From contig NZ_CP124836.1 in assembly GCF_029964055.1 (NCBI RefSeq), positions 806,001 through 870,000 of the forward strand: a DNA stretch of 64,000 bases, given 5' to 3'. Positions 1 through 10,452 of the stretch are shown in pieces. Positions within the stretch are counted from its first letter, which is position 1. Each line of letters begins with the position of its first letter. Made by a program: the position numbers and the translations under genes. The notes below the pieces were generated by a model that saw only the letters and a list, made by a program, of their open reading frames with translations, was not told the origin of the DNA and ran no database searches. Source of the stretch: Arthrobacter sp. EM1. GTDB taxonomy: Bacteria > Actinomycetota > Actinomycetes > Actinomycetales > Micrococcaceae.

Positions 1-1
1 C

Positions 2-3000
2 GCCCTGCTGCCCAGCGGCGGCAGCGTCCTGGTGGATGTGCTCGGCAACGACTCCGATCCCTCGGGCGGTGTGCTGGTGGTGCAATCCGTGACCGCGGCA
101 GACGGCCTGCCCGTGAACGTTGCCGTGCTGGACCACTCCGTTGTCCGGATCACCGACATCCGCGCGCAGGGCCAGCTCAACATCACTTACACCATCTCCA
201 ACGGCAAATCCTCCGCCAGCGGGGAGATCGCCGTACTGGTGGTCCCGGCCCCGACCAAGCTCCAGGCCCCGCAGGCGAAACCGGACGAAGCGACCGTGCG
301 GGCCGGGGACGTCGTGACCATCCCGGTCCTGGCGAACGACACCGACCCCAACGGTGGAAAACTCACCCTGGAACCGGTGCTCGCGCAACAACCGGATGCC
401 GCGGACGGCCGCATCTTCACCGCCGGTAACTCCCTGCGCTTCATTGCCGGTGAAGTTCCGAAGACCGTCTACGCGATCTACAAGGTCACCAACGCCTCCG
501 GGCAGTCGGACTCCCAGCAGGTCACCATCCGGGTCCGGGGCCGCGACGACGAGCGGAACACCCGCCCCGAGCCGAAGAACCTCACGGCCCGCGTGGTGGC
601 AGGGATGACCGTCCGGATCCCCGTGCCGCTAGACGGTGTTGATGCCGACGGCGACTCCGTCCAGCTGACCGGCGTGGAGAAGGCCCCCGCCATGGGAACA
701 GCCTTGGTCAAGGACGGCTACCTCGAATTCACCGCGGCCGGCAAGGCGGCCGGAACAGACACCTTCAGCTACCGCGTCCGGGACCGGATCGGCGCCGAAA
801 ACACCGGCACGGTCATCATCGGCATCGCGCCGCAGGAGGCAAACAACCAGAAGCCCATCGCCGTCGATGACGGGGTGGACGTCAGGCCCGGCCGCAAGAT
901 CGCCGTCGAGGCCCTCCAGAACGATTCGGACCCGGACGGGGACCCGATCAGCCTGGTCGGCAACGGCTTTGAGGCCCGCGGCGAACTCGCGGTCGAGGCG
1001 GCCGAGGGTGGCAAGGTGCTCCTTACAGCCCCCGGCGCCGCCAGCAACGAGAGCGTCAGCTACAAGATCCAGGACGACAAAAAAGCTCAGGGCAGCGCCG
1101 TCATCCGGGTCCGGGTCAGCCCGGACGCCGCCCTGAAACTGCCCATCGCGAGGGACGACGTGGTGACCCCCGCCGAAACACTTGGCAAGGCCGCCGTCGA
1201 CGTCCCCGTCCTGAAGAACGACTCGGATCCCGACGGCGTCGGGTCCGACCTTAGGATCAGCCTGCCCGACGGCAACCCGAACGCCCGGGTGGGCGACGGC
1301 AGTGTCCGGGTGGCCCTCGCGCCGACGGACCAGCTGGTCCCCTACACAGTTACCGACGTCGACGGCCAAAGCGCGACGGCGGTCATTTGGGTCCCCGGCC
1401 AGGGCGAAGAGCACCCCACGCTGGCCAAAACCGACGTCGTCGAAGTGATGGCCGGCAAGCAAATCGACCTGGACCTGAACGACTACGTCCGGGTCCGGGA
1501 GGGCCGCACGCCCCGGATCACCCAGCTGGACAACGTCCGTGTGCAGGGCGCTGACCCGCAGAACGTCGTGGCAGGCAACGGCAGCGCGCTGCGCTACGCC
1601 GCGCTCAAGGACTATGTGGGCCCCGGCTCCGTCACCTTCGAAGTCACCGACGGCACCGGACCGGACGATCCGCAGGGCCTCAAATCCACCCTCAGTATCA
1701 TCACCACTGTGATTCCCGATCCGAACGCGAACCACCAGCCGAGCTTCAGCGGAGCCACCCTGGAGGTGCCCAAGGCTGAGTCCGCGAGCCTGGAGCTGGG
1801 CAACCTGGCCAAGGACGTTGACTCCGGGGACCAGGAGAAGCTCACGTTCGAACTCGACGGCACCCTGCCCGAAGGCTTCAAGGCATCCATGGATGGCGGG
1901 ACCCTGAAGGTCACCGCAGACTCCGCCAAGGCCGCCGGCTGGAAGGGCAGCATCCCGGTCAAGGTCACCGATGGCCGCTCCGAGCCGGTCAAGGCAAGCA
2001 TCACGGCGACCGTCGTGGCCTCCAACCGTCCGCTGCCGGTCGCGAACGAGGACGTCATCGAGAAAGCCAACGCCGGCAAGACCGAGACCATCAATGTGCT
2101 CGCCAACGATTTCAACCCCTTCAGCGACACCCCGCTGAAGATTGTCGCCGCCACCGTGGAAACCGGCTCCGCAGCCGGACAGCCAGTAGTTGCCGGGGAC
2201 TCGATCACGCTCACCCCGGCCGCCGGTTTCAAGGGCGTGCTGGTGCTGCGCTACACCGTGATGGACAAAACCAACGACGTGTCCCGGCAGACCGATGGCC
2301 GGGTCCGGATCACGGTCCGGGACAAGCCGGATGCCCCCTCGGCGCCGGCCGCCACCGACGTGCGCAGCCGGACAGCTGTGCTCAAATGGGCGCCGCCCTC
2401 GGACAATGGTGCCACCATCAGCAAATACGCGGTGCGCTCCAGCAACGGCTTCAGCCAGGAGTGCCCGACCACCACCTGCACACTCAGCGGACTGACCAAC
2501 GACGTTAAGTACGTCTTCACCGTAACCGCCACCAACGAGGTGGGGGAGTCCGTGCCCTCGCCGGCCTCCAACGAGATCAGGCCGGACGAGAAGCCCTCGC
2601 CGCCGGAGGCCCCCACGGTCAAAGCCGGGGACAAGAACATGGTGATCGCCTGGCCCGCGGCCAAGTCCGAAGGCTCGGCCGTGAAGAGCTACAACCTGGA
2701 GATCTCCCCGCCGCCGGCCAGCGGAATCGCCGTGAAAAACGGTGTGGCCGGCCTCGGCTACACCTGGCCCGGGCTGACCAACGGCGTGCGGTACAAGGTC
2801 CGCGCCCAGGCCGTCAACGAACTCGGCCCCTCTGAGTGGGGCCTCTACTCGGCCGAAGACAACCCCGCCGGCATGCCGGCCGCCCCGGCAGCCCCGACGA
2901 CGGCTGTGGCATCCGCCGTCGGGAGCTCCAACCAGCTGAAGGTGAACTGGACCGAGCCGAACACCAACGGCGACGCCATCAAGAACTACTACGTCACCAT

Positions 3001-4069
3001 GAGCGGCGGCGGCGGCACCACCCAGACCCAGCTGGTCGCCGGAACGGTGCGGACCGCGAACTTCACCGCGAACAACTCCGAGGCCGGCTACACCTTCACG
3101 GTCCAGGCCGAGAACAAAGCGGGTAAAGGCGCGGTCAGTGCGGCCTCGGCACCGCGCCGTGCCACCGGCAAGCTCAGCCCGGTCTCCGGCGTGAGCGCGA
3201 CGCCGGCGGACACCGGCGGCGCGGGCCGGGCCGTGGTCATCAACTTCCGCGAACTCGACGCGGCCGGGCGCAACGGCTCCCAGCCCGGGGAGGTCAGCTA
3301 CACGTACTACGCGAGCCCCAGCGGAAAGACCGGGGCAGTGACGCCGGGCCAGAAGGTCGGCGGCTTCACCAACGGCCAGGCCGGCACCATTACCGTGACG
3401 GCCAACTCGTCCGTCGCGCCGAGCTCCGACGCCAGTACCGGGGCCGCCGCCACACCGTACGGCGCACCCGGAACGCCCGCGGCGTCCGGGCAGAACGGCG
3501 CCGAGAACCAGAAGAACCTCAGCTTCAACTGGAGCTCGCCGTCCACAACGGGCAACGACGTCGCCTACACGCAAATCAAGATCGACACCGGAGGCTGGGA
3601 ACGGGTCGCCGCCTCGGGCAGCCGGACCATCAACACCGGCGGCTTCAGTGAACCGCACCAGATCCAGGTCCAGACCGTCAACTCAGTCGGTACCGGCGGT
3701 CCGATCGCGTCGGCCTCGGCCCGGTCCGGGACCGAGAAGACCCGTTGGACCACCAGGCTCAACACGGGCATGACCCGCAGCTGCACCGACCTGCCCGGCG
3801 CGACGTCGTACGACAACAGCCAGCCGGGGAACTTCACCTGCGACGGCCAGGGCGGCACCAACCGGCCGTGGATGGCAGCGTCCGACGTCTTCGACATCAT
3901 GTGCTGGAAGCCGCACGGCACCCCGTACAGCGGGAACGGCGAGTGGTACTACATCGTGCGCGGTTCGCCGAACCAGACGCGCTGGATCGATTCGCGGCAC
4001 ACGACTATCGGACCACCCGGGCAGAGCGGCGTTCCGCTGTGCACCTTCCCGGTCGGAGCAACACCATAG
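2..4069 (+). CDS. Giant Ig-like/fibronectin-III surface protein, 5' end missing
   Basis: The frame is open from base 2, so the N-terminus lies outside the window; the first internal ATG (base 32) is not the real start. About 1355 residues are visible. They begin inside an Ig-like module and continue through about eight cadherin/Big_9-type Ig modules, recognisable by the recurring acidic motif NDSDPDGD or its variants (probable calcium-binding or inter-module turns). About five fibronectin-III-like modules follow, starting near base 2320 (motif KPDAPSAPAATDV). The C-terminal cap of about 110 residues has several cysteines (RSCTDLPG, DIMCWKP, PLCTFP), probably disulphide bonded outside the cell. 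The order matches the C-terminal two thirds of the next gene module for module, so the two are tandem paralogues. Expected to be membrane anchored and extracellular. It is the 5'-most visible member of a PFNA-like cluster. The ligand is unknown. Confidence 0.85.
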   Translation, partial: ALLPSGGSVLVDVLGNDSDPSGGVLVVQSVTAADGLPVNVAVLDHSVVRITDIRAQGQLNITYTISNGKSSASGEIAVLVVPAPTKLQAPQAKPDEATVRAGDVVTIPVLANDTDPNGGKLTLEPVLAQQPDAADGRIFTAGNSLRFIAGEVPKTVYAIYKVTNASGQSDSQQVTIRVRGRDDERNTRPEPKNLTARVVAGMTVRIPVPLDGVDADGDSVQLTGVEKAPAMGTALVKDGYLEFTAAGKAAGTDTFSYRVRDRIGAENTGTVIIGIAPQEANNQKPIAVDDGVDVRPGRKIAVEALQNDSDPDGDPISLVGNGFEARGELAVEAAEGGKVLLTAPGAASNESVSYKIQDDKKAQGSAVIRVRVSPDAALKLPIARDDVVTPAETLGKAAVDVPVLKNDSDPDGVGSDLRISLPDGNPNARVGDGSVRVALAPTDQLVPYTVTDVDGQSATAVIWVPGQGEEHPTLAKTDVVEVMAGKQIDLDLNDYVRVREGRTPRITQLDNVRVQGADPQNVVAGNGSALRYAALKDYVGPGSVTFEVTDGTGPDDPQGLKSTLSIITTVIPDPNANHQPSFSGATLEVPKAESASLELGNLAKDVDSGDQEKLTFELDGTLPEGFKASMDGGTLKVTADSAKAAGWKGSIPVKVTDGRSEPVKASITATVVASNRPLPVANEDVIEKANAGKTETINVLANDFNPFSDTPLKIVAATVETGSAAGQPVVAGDSITLTPAAGFKGVLVLRYTVMDKTNDVSRQTDGRVRITVRDKPDAPSAPAATDVRSRTAVLKWAPPSDNGATISKYAVRSSNGFSQECPTTTCTLSGLTNDVKYVFTVTATNEVGESVPSPASNEIRPDEKPSPPEAPTVKAGDKNMVIAWPAAKSEGSAVKSYNLEISPPPASGIAVKNGVAGLGYTWPGLTNGVRYKVRAQAVNELGPSEWGLYSAEDNPAGMPAAPAAPTTAVASAVGSSNQLKVNWTEPNTNGDAIKNYYVTMSGGGGTTQTQLVAGTVRTANFTANNSEAGYTFTVQAENKAGKGAVSAASAPRRATGKLSPVSGVSATPADTGGAGRAVVINFRELDAAGRNGSQPGEVSYTYYASPSGKTGAVTPGQKVGGFTNGQAGTITVTANSSVAPSSDASTGAAATPYGAPGTPAASGQNGAENQKNLSFNWSSPSTTGNDVAYTQIKIDTGGWERVAASGSRTINTGGFSEPHQIQVQTVNSVGTGGPIASASARSGTEKTRWTTRLNTGMTRSCTDLPGATSYDNSQPGNFTCDGQGGTNRPWMAASDVFDIMCWKPHGTPYSGNGEWYYIVRGSPNQTRWIDSRHTTIGPPGQSGVPLCTFPVGATP

Positions 4070-4136
4070 CCGCCGGCCCGGGCCGGGAACCGCTCGACGG
4101 GCAGTCCTCCCCATCGCATGCCGCCGGATCATTGGG

Positions 4137-4142
4137 TAGGCT
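4137..4142 (+). promoter_or_regulatory. Possible -10 box upstream of the second giant protein gene
   Basis: The 145-base gap between the two giant-protein genes holds TAGGCT, fitting the actinobacterial TANNNT -10 pattern, about 70 bases before the GTG start. No convincing -35 was found. It would allow the downstream operon to be transcribed separately from the upstream paralogue. Confidence 0.3.
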
Positions 4143-4214
4143 GTGGCGGGAAGTGCGCGGCCCTGTCTCGGGTCTGCCGGGGAACCACAACGCAATCTTG
4201 AAGGAATCTGAGCT

Positions 4215-7200
4215 GTGACACGTCTGCTCGCCACGCTGGAATCCAAAATGCCGGGATCCAAGAAACCCGGATCAACGAAGCCGCGATCCGGCCATCCTGG
4301 GTCCAACGCACGGCGCAAGAAGCTTATTGCTGGTGCCGCTATTGTGTCTGCTGCGGCCGTCCTGGTTGCTGCTGCCATCATTTATCCGGGGTTTAAGACC
4401 GCTGAGGTTCAGTTGAACGATGGCGGGGTGTGGGTGGTGTCGAAGTCGAAGAATGCGGTGGGTCGGTTGAATTATCCGTCCCGGGTTTTGGATGGTGCGG
4501 TGACGCCGGCGAGTTCGACTTTTGATGTGTTGCAGGATGCCGGGACTGTGTTTGTTGATGATAGTGCGGGTTCGACGTTGAATCAGGTGTCGGCGGCGCA
4601 GATGCGGTTGGGTGGGGATAAGAAGTTGCCGGGTTCGGCGGCGGTGAGTTTTGGTTCGGCGGTTATTGCGGTGACGGATCCGGCGAAGGGTACGGTGTGG
4701 GCGCTCTCGCCCTCGACGGTGAATGGTTTTGATGCTGAGGAGTCCGAGCCGGTGCTGGCTGGTTCGGCCGGGACGGTCTCTGCGGTGGGTTCCGATGACC
4801 GGATTTACAGTGCGGATCCGAAGACCGGTCAGGTGACTGTGACCTCGGTGGATGCTGAGGGCAAGGTGGAGCGCTCGAGCGTCAGCGTCTGGGACGGGCT
4901 GAAGGGTGCGGGGGATTTGCAACTGAGCGTGGTGGGGGATGCGCCGGTGGTCCTGGATGCGGGGCGGGGAAAGTTGTTCCTGCCGGGCGGGCGTGAGTTG
5001 GCGTTGGAGCAGGCGCGGGATGCGAAGTTGCAGCTTTCGGGTCCGGCTGCGGACTCGGTCGCCGTTGCCACGCCGAAGGCGTTGTTGAAACAGCCGCTGG
5101 ACGGGTCGACGGCGAAGACTGTCAGCTTTGGCGGGCAGGGTGTGCCGGCGGCGCCGGTGCAGCTTGCGGGGTGCATTCATGCGGCGTGGTCGGGGGCGAA
5201 TAAGTATGTCCGTGAGTGTGTTAATGATGCTGATGACAAGAGCGTGGATGTGCCGAAGGCGAGTGCTTCGCCGTCGTATGTGTTCCGGGTGAACCGGGAT
5301 TTGGTGGTCCTGAACGATGTGAATTCGGGCAATGTGTGGCTGGTGAACCAGAACATGCAGCTGGTCAACAACTGGGACGACGTTATCCCGCCCAAGAACC
5401 AGTCCGATGACCAGGACCAGGAGTCGGCGGACAACAACACCATCAATATCCTGCCGGACCGCACCAAACCCAACCGGCCGCCGGAAACCAAACCGGACGC
5501 CGTCGGCGTCCGTCCGGGCCGCACCACAGTCCTGTCCGTACTCGATAACGATTCCGACCCCGACGGCGACGTCCTCACGGCCTCCGTGGGCGACAAAGGC
5601 CCCGCCTCCGGCGGCCTCGAGAACATCTACGGCGGCACAGCTTTCCAGGTCACAGTGCCGGCCGACGCGAAACCGGGCACCGAAACGTTCGGCTACAGCG
5701 CCGCAGACGGCCGCGGTCTCTCCGCCGCCGGCAGCATCACCCTCAGCGTCGTGGGCCCGGACGAGAACAGGCCGCCCTTGTTCAAACGCGGAGACCCCAC
5801 CACCATGCTGGTGGAGCAGGGCAAAACCGTCAGCCAGAACATCCTCACCGACTGGACTGATCCCGACGGCGATGACCTGGTGCTGATGGACGCCAAGGCG
5901 GACAACGAACAGGACCAGGTCAAGGTCCGCCGCGACGGCCTGCTCACGTACCAGGACTCCGGCGCCGCGCCCGGTAAAAAATCCGTTACGGTGTCCATCT
6001 GGGACGGGCGCGCCACCACCACTGCCAAAGTCATCGTCAACGTCCAGCCCCCCGGCGCCCTGCAGCCGGTGGTCAACGCGGACCACGTCACCGCCGTCGT
6101 CGGCCAGGACCTCCTGATCGCGCCGCTGAAAAACGACGTCGACCCCAACGGCGGCGCCCTGCGCCTCGCCCAGGTGGAAGGCGCCGGAACCGCCCAGCTG
6201 GGACCCGTGACGGACGGTGGCACTTTCACCTTCCGCAGCGACACCCCCGGACCGGTTTACCTGACGTACATTGCCAGCAACGGCCCGCAGAGCAGCCAGG
6301 GCCTGATTCGTGTAGACGTTGAATCCGGCAAGGACTCCGGCAAGCCGGTGGCCGTCCACGACGTCGCGCTGCTGCCGGTCGGCGGCAGTGTGCTCCTGGA
6401 CCCGCTGGCCAATGACTCGGACCCGTCCGGGGGAGTGCTGGTGCTGCAGTCCGTCCAGCTGCCGGAGAACACAACAGCCTCTGTCAGCGTGATCGATCAC
6501 AGCATGCTGCGGATCACTGACGTTGTGGGCACCAAGGAACCCTTTACCTTCAGTTACACCATGTCCAACGGCACCAGGTCGGCCACGGGCAGCGTCGCCG
6601 TGGTCCCGGTCCCGGCCCCCGCCGTCGTCGAGGCCCCCCAGCCCAAACCGGACGAAGTGAACGTGCGGGTCAACGACGTTGTCACCATCCCGGTGCTGGC
6701 CAACGACACGCACCCGCAGGGCGAAAAGCTGAGCGTGGACCCGGTGCTCCCGCAGCCCGTCCCGTCGGCCGACGGCAAGAGTTTTATCTCCGAAAACACG
6801 CTGCGCTTCATCGCCGGCGCCGAGCCCAAGACGGTCCGCGCCATCTATAACGCCGTGGACCCGCAGGGCCAAAAGAGCGCCGCTGCCGTCACCATCCACA
6901 TCCTGCCGCTCGACGGCGCCCAAAACACCCGGCCGCAGCCGAAAAACCTCACCGCCCGCGTCGTGGCGACCGGGTCCGTGCGGATCCCGGTGGAACTCGA
7001 CGGGATCGACCCCGACGGCGACTCGGTCCAGCTGACCGGCATCGACAGCACCCCCGCCATGGGCACAGCCACAGCGGGCAGCAACTTCATTGACTTCACG
7101 GCAGCCGGGGACGGCGCCGGAACGGACAGTTTCCGCTACAAAGTCGTGGACCGGCAGGGAGCCATCAACACCGGCACCGTGACCGTCGGGATCGCCCCGC

Positions 7201-10200
7201 GCGGTGACACCAACCAAAAGCCGACCCCTGTCGATGACGAGGTCAAGGTCCGGCCCGGGCGGCAGATCGCGGTGGACGCCATGCGCAACGATACCGATCC
7301 CGACGGCGACCCCATCCGGATCGCCGGCGACGGCATCGAGGCCGCCCCGGAGCTGCAGGCGACAGTCAGCAAGCAGAGCTCCCGCATCATCCTGCTTGCA
7401 CCAGGCGGGGAAGGCACCGTTAACGTGCGCTACTCGGTGGCGGACGACCGCGGCGCGACGGCCCAGGCGGCCATTTCCGTCAAGGTCGACAAGAACGTCC
7501 CGCTGCTGGCTCCGGTTGCCCGGGATGACCGGGTGACCTCTGCCCAGACGCTCGGGAAAACGGCCGTCGACGTCCCCGTCCTGAAGAACGACGAGGACCC
7601 TGACGGCGTGGGCGAGAACCTCAAGATCGCCTCTGAGGTGCCCACGGCGAAGCCCGGCACCGACGGCAACATGATCGTGGAGCTGACGGAGCAGCCGCAG
7701 CTGATCCCCTACACCGTCGAAGACGTGGACGGCCAGCAGTCCACCGCCATCATCTGGGTCCCGGGGCTGGGCCAGCAGGTACCCACCCTGGCCAAGGACG
7801 AGGTCATCGAGGTTATCGCCGGGCAGTCCGTGCCAGTGGACCTCAAGGAGTGGGTCAAGGTCCGCGAGGGCCGCACGCCGCGCCTGACCCAGACGGACCG
7901 GATCAAACTTATTGGCGCCGACGGCTCCGACCCCGTGGCCGGCAACGGCACTGCCCTGAAATACAGTGCGGGCAAGGACTATGCGGGTCCCGGTTCCCTC
8001 AGCTTCGAGGTCACCGACGGCTCCGGCCCGGACGACCCCGCCGGCCTGAAAGCAACCCTCAGCATCCGCACCAGGGTGCTGCCGGACCCCAACCGCAACA
8101 ACCCGCCAGTGCTGCTGGGCAGCCAGGTGGACGTGCCCAAGGCTGACTCCGCCACGACCGACCTGGCCAAGTTGACCACCGATCCGGATGACGGCGACGT
8201 CGACACGATGAAATACGAGCTCGTCGGCAGCGTGCCGGCCGGCTTCGATGCCAGCATCGACGGCAAGACCCTAAGAGCCGCCGCCAAGGACGGCACCAAT
8301 GCCGGGACCGCGGGCGCCGTCCAGGTCAAGGCCAAGGACCCCCGGGGACTCGAGGCGACGGCCACCTACCAGCTCACCGTGACCGCCTCCAACAGGCCCA
8401 AACCGGTCGCCAACGACGACGTCGAAACCAACGCCGCCGCCGGGAAGCCCGTCACCGTCAGGGTGCTCGACAACGATGCCAACCCGTTTCCGGAGACCGC
8501 GCTGAAGATTGTCTCGGCAGTGACCGAGACGGGCCAGGGCACCGCCGCCGCCACCGGCGACACCGTCACGGTGACCCCTGCCGACGGGTTCTCGGGAACC
8601 ATGATCGTGGCCTACACGGTGGCGGATAAGACCGGCGAGTCCTCGCGCTACGCCACGGCCCGGATCCGGCTGACGGTCAAGGACAAGCCGCTGGCGCCGA
8701 CCACGCCGCAGGCCGCGAGCGTGGGGGACAGCACTGCGTTGCTGAACTGGGCCGCGCCAGCGGACCGCGGCTCGGCCATCACCAAATACACGGTGTTTGG
8801 GGAGGGCGGCTACAGCCAGGACTGCCCGGCCAACTCCTGCACGCTGACCGGACTGACCAACAACACCAAATACCATTTCCAGGTCACGGCCACCAACGCC
8901 CTGGGCACCTCGGAGCGGTCCCCGGCATCGGCCGAGGTACGCCCCGACGTTAAGCCGGACACCCCGGCCGCGCCGGCCCTGAAGTTCGGCGACACCCAGC
9001 TCGCCGTGGCCTGGACGGCCCCCGCGTCCAAGGGCTCGCCGGTCAAGTCCTACGACCTGGAAATCTCGCCGGCGCCGGCAGGCCAGAACGCCCAGATCCA
9101 GAACCTCACCTCGGTGAGCTACCTCTGGAAGGGCCTCAAAAACGGTGTCGCCTACAAGGTCCGCGTCCTGGCCCGGAACGATGCGAAGGAGCCCTCCGAG
9201 TGGAGCGCCTATTCGGCCGCCGAGACTCCGGCAGGGGTCCCGGTGACCCCGGCGGCACCGAGCGCCAGCCAGGCCGGTTCCGTGGGGAACCAGAGCCAGC
9301 TTAAGATTTCCTGGGCGGCGCCGAACAACAACGGCGACGCGGTCTCGGCCTATACGCTGACTACCCTGAACGGCGGCGCGCCGGTATCGACCCAACAGGT
9401 CGCCGGCACCTCGCAAAACGTCACGGTGGCGAATTCGGAAGCGGATTACACCTTTACTGTTTCGGCAACCAACAAGGCCGGGACCTCCGGAGTGAGTCCG
9501 CAGTCAGCCCGGATCCGGGCCGCAGGCAAGCCCGGCACGGTCAGCAGCGGGACCGTAAAGGAGACCGGCACCAGCGGCCAGTTGGCCGTGACGTTCACGC
9601 CGCTCACGCAGGCCCAGCGCAACGGCTCCCAGGCCACGGAGATCACCTACCGCTGGTCCACCGCCAGTGGCTCCGGCCCGATCAACGCCGGCGGCGGCAC
9701 CATCGGCGGCCAGCCGAACGGCCAGAACGTCACCGTCAACATCATCGCCGCCTCCACCAAAAACAATGTCGCCGGGGACGCGAACGCGATCGGTACGGGC
9801 AATCCATACGCCCCGCCGAACGCCCCCAACGTCAACGGCGGCAAGTCAGGTGCCGGGGATGGCCAGGTCCACTGGACGTGGAACAACCCCAGCACCAACG
9901 GCCGGCCCCTGGCCCGGTATGAAGTGAACCTCGACGGCGGCGGCTGGACATCCGTTGGCACGGCCAACAGGTTCGATGCTGCCGGGGGCGGCTGGGACAA
10001 GACCAGGACCCTGCAGGTGAGGGCCTTCACAGTGGCCTACGGCGGGGCGGGACAGGCATCGGCCACGTCCGGGAACGATCCCACACCGCCGCCGCCTGCC
10101 TCGCAGATCCAGGTCGATGCCTCAAGCGTCCGGACGTGCCCGGGCCAGCCGGGAAAGCCTGATTCCTTCGTCCCCGGTTCCCCCTCGAGCTGCGGTGTCG

Positions 10201-10361
10201 GTTGGGTGGATCGGGCCGAGGGCAAGCTCACCATCAACTGCACCAAGGACATTTACGGCAACGGCACACCCTGGTTCCGTGTGACCCAGGGCAGCCACCC
10301 AAATTGGTTCGTCAAGTCCACCACAGTGGATCTGTACGGACCCCGGCCCGGCGGCTGCTGA
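4215..10361 (+). CDS. Giant membrane-anchored Ig-like/fibronectin-III protein (2048 aa)
   Basis: GTG start preceded by AAGGA at 4201-4205. Layout: a short basic, Ser/Pro-rich cytoplasmic tail (residues 1-36), one membrane helix (about 37-57, IAGAAIVSAAAVLVAAAIIY), a beta-propeller-like or otherwise beta-rich region (about 60-400), about 11 Ig-like modules from about residue 420 (motifs NDSDPDGD, KNDVDPNGG, KNDEDPDGV), about five FN3-like modules from about residue 1490, and a C-terminal cap with paired cysteines (RTCPGQP, SSCGVGW, INCTKD, final Cys). It corresponds to the fn3 gene of the bifidobacterial PFNA cluster, whose FN3 proteins are regarded as surface ligand binders. MoxR and DUF58 genes follow, a pairing often linked to folding or assembly of extracytoplasmic proteins. 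The cytoplasmic tail could be reached by the cluster kinase. Codon use from about 4320 to 5340 differs sharply from the rest of the gene. Confidence 0.88.
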   Translation: MTRLLATLESKMPGSKKPGSTKPRSGHPGSNARRKKLIAGAAIVSAAAVLVAAAIIYPGFKTAEVQLNDGGVWVVSKSKNAVGRLNYPSRVLDGAVTPASSTFDVLQDAGTVFVDDSAGSTLNQVSAAQMRLGGDKKLPGSAAVSFGSAVIAVTDPAKGTVWALSPSTVNGFDAEESEPVLAGSAGTVSAVGSDDRIYSADPKTGQVTVTSVDAEGKVERSSVSVWDGLKGAGDLQLSVVGDAPVVLDAGRGKLFLPGGRELALEQARDAKLQLSGPAADSVAVATPKALLKQPLDGSTAKTVSFGGQGVPAAPVQLAGCIHAAWSGANKYVRECVNDADDKSVDVPKASASPSYVFRVNRDLVVLNDVNSGNVWLVNQNMQLVNNWDDVIPPKNQSDDQDQESADNNTINILPDRTKPNRPPETKPDAVGVRPGRTTVLSVLDNDSDPDGDVLTASVGDKGPASGGLENIYGGTAFQVTVPADAKPGTETFGYSAADGRGLSAAGSITLSVVGPDENRPPLFKRGDPTTMLVEQGKTVSQNILTDWTDPDGDDLVLMDAKADNEQDQVKVRRDGLLTYQDSGAAPGKKSVTVSIWDGRATTTAKVIVNVQPPGALQPVVNADHVTAVVGQDLLIAPLKNDVDPNGGALRLAQVEGAGTAQLGPVTDGGTFTFRSDTPGPVYLTYIASNGPQSSQGLIRVDVESGKDSGKPVAVHDVALLPVGGSVLLDPLANDSDPSGGVLVLQSVQLPENTTASVSVIDHSMLRITDVVGTKEPFTFSYTMSNGTRSATGSVAVVPVPAPAVVEAPQPKPDEVNVRVNDVVTIPVLANDTHPQGEKLSVDPVLPQPVPSADGKSFISENTLRFIAGAEPKTVRAIYNAVDPQGQKSAAAVTIHILPLDGAQNTRPQPKNLTARVVATGSVRIPVELDGIDPDGDSVQLTGIDSTPAMGTATAGSNFIDFTAAGDGAGTDSFRYKVVDRQGAINTGTVTVGIAPRGDTNQKPTPVDDEVKVRPGRQIAVDAMRNDTDPDGDPIRIAGDGIEAAPELQATVSKQSSRIILLAPGGEGTVNVRYSVADDRGATAQAAISVKVDKNVPLLAPVARDDRVTSAQTLGKTAVDVPVLKNDEDPDGVGENLKIASEVPTAKPGTDGNMIVELTEQPQLIPYTVEDVDGQQSTAIIWVPGLGQQVPTLAKDEVIEVIAGQSVPVDLKEWVKVREGRTPRLTQTDRIKLIGADGSDPVAGNGTALKYSAGKDYAGPGSLSFEVTDGSGPDDPAGLKATLSIRTRVLPDPNRNNPPVLLGSQVDVPKADSATTDLAKLTTDPDDGDVDTMKYELVGSVPAGFDASIDGKTLRAAAKDGTNAGTAGAVQVKAKDPRGLEATATYQLTVTASNRPKPVANDDVETNAAAGKPVTVRVLDNDANPFPETALKIVSAVTETGQGTAAATGDTVTVTPADGFSGTMIVAYTVADKTGESSRYATARIRLTVKDKPLAPTTPQAASVGDSTALLNWAAPADRGSAITKYTVFGEGGYSQDCPANSCTLTGLTNNTKYHFQVTATNALGTSERSPASAEVRPDVKPDTPAAPALKFGDTQLAVAWTAPASKGSPVKSYDLEISPAPAGQNAQIQNLTSVSYLWKGLKNGVAYKVRVLARNDAKEPSEWSAYSAAETPAGVPVTPAAPSASQAGSVGNQSQLKISWAAPNNNGDAVSAYTLTTLNGGAPVSTQQVAGTSQNVTVANSEADYTFTVSATNKAGTSGVSPQSARIRAAGKPGTVSSGTVKETGTSGQLAVTFTPLTQAQRNGSQATEITYRWSTASGSGPINAGGGTIGGQPNGQNVTVNIIAASTKNNVAGDANAIGTGNPYAPPNAPNVNGGKSGAGDGQVHWTWNNPSTNGRPLARYEVNLDGGGWTSVGTANRFDAAGGGWDKTRTLQVRAFTVAYGGAGQASATSGNDPTPPPPASQIQVDASSVRTCPGQPGKPDSFVPGSPSSCGVGWVDRAEGKLTINCTKDIYGNGTPWFRVTQGSHPNWFVKSTTVDLYGPRPGGC

Positions 10362-10452
10362 TGCCTGCCACTGTCCCCAACGCCGCCCCCCGCGGGGCTC
10401 CCCGCCGCCGGCACCCCACGCAATTCCACCCAGAACAGAACAGGACCACCCC

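Noticed and set aside
629..3658. Very long open frame on the minus strand (over 1000 codons) opposite the first giant protein
   Set aside because: It is a GC-rich shadow: it runs antisense to a clear Ig/FN3 protein, with skewed Arg/Gly/Val composition and no domain.
4272..7217. Long minus-strand frame opposite the second giant protein
   Set aside because: Same reason; composition is low-complexity and it mirrors the coding strand.
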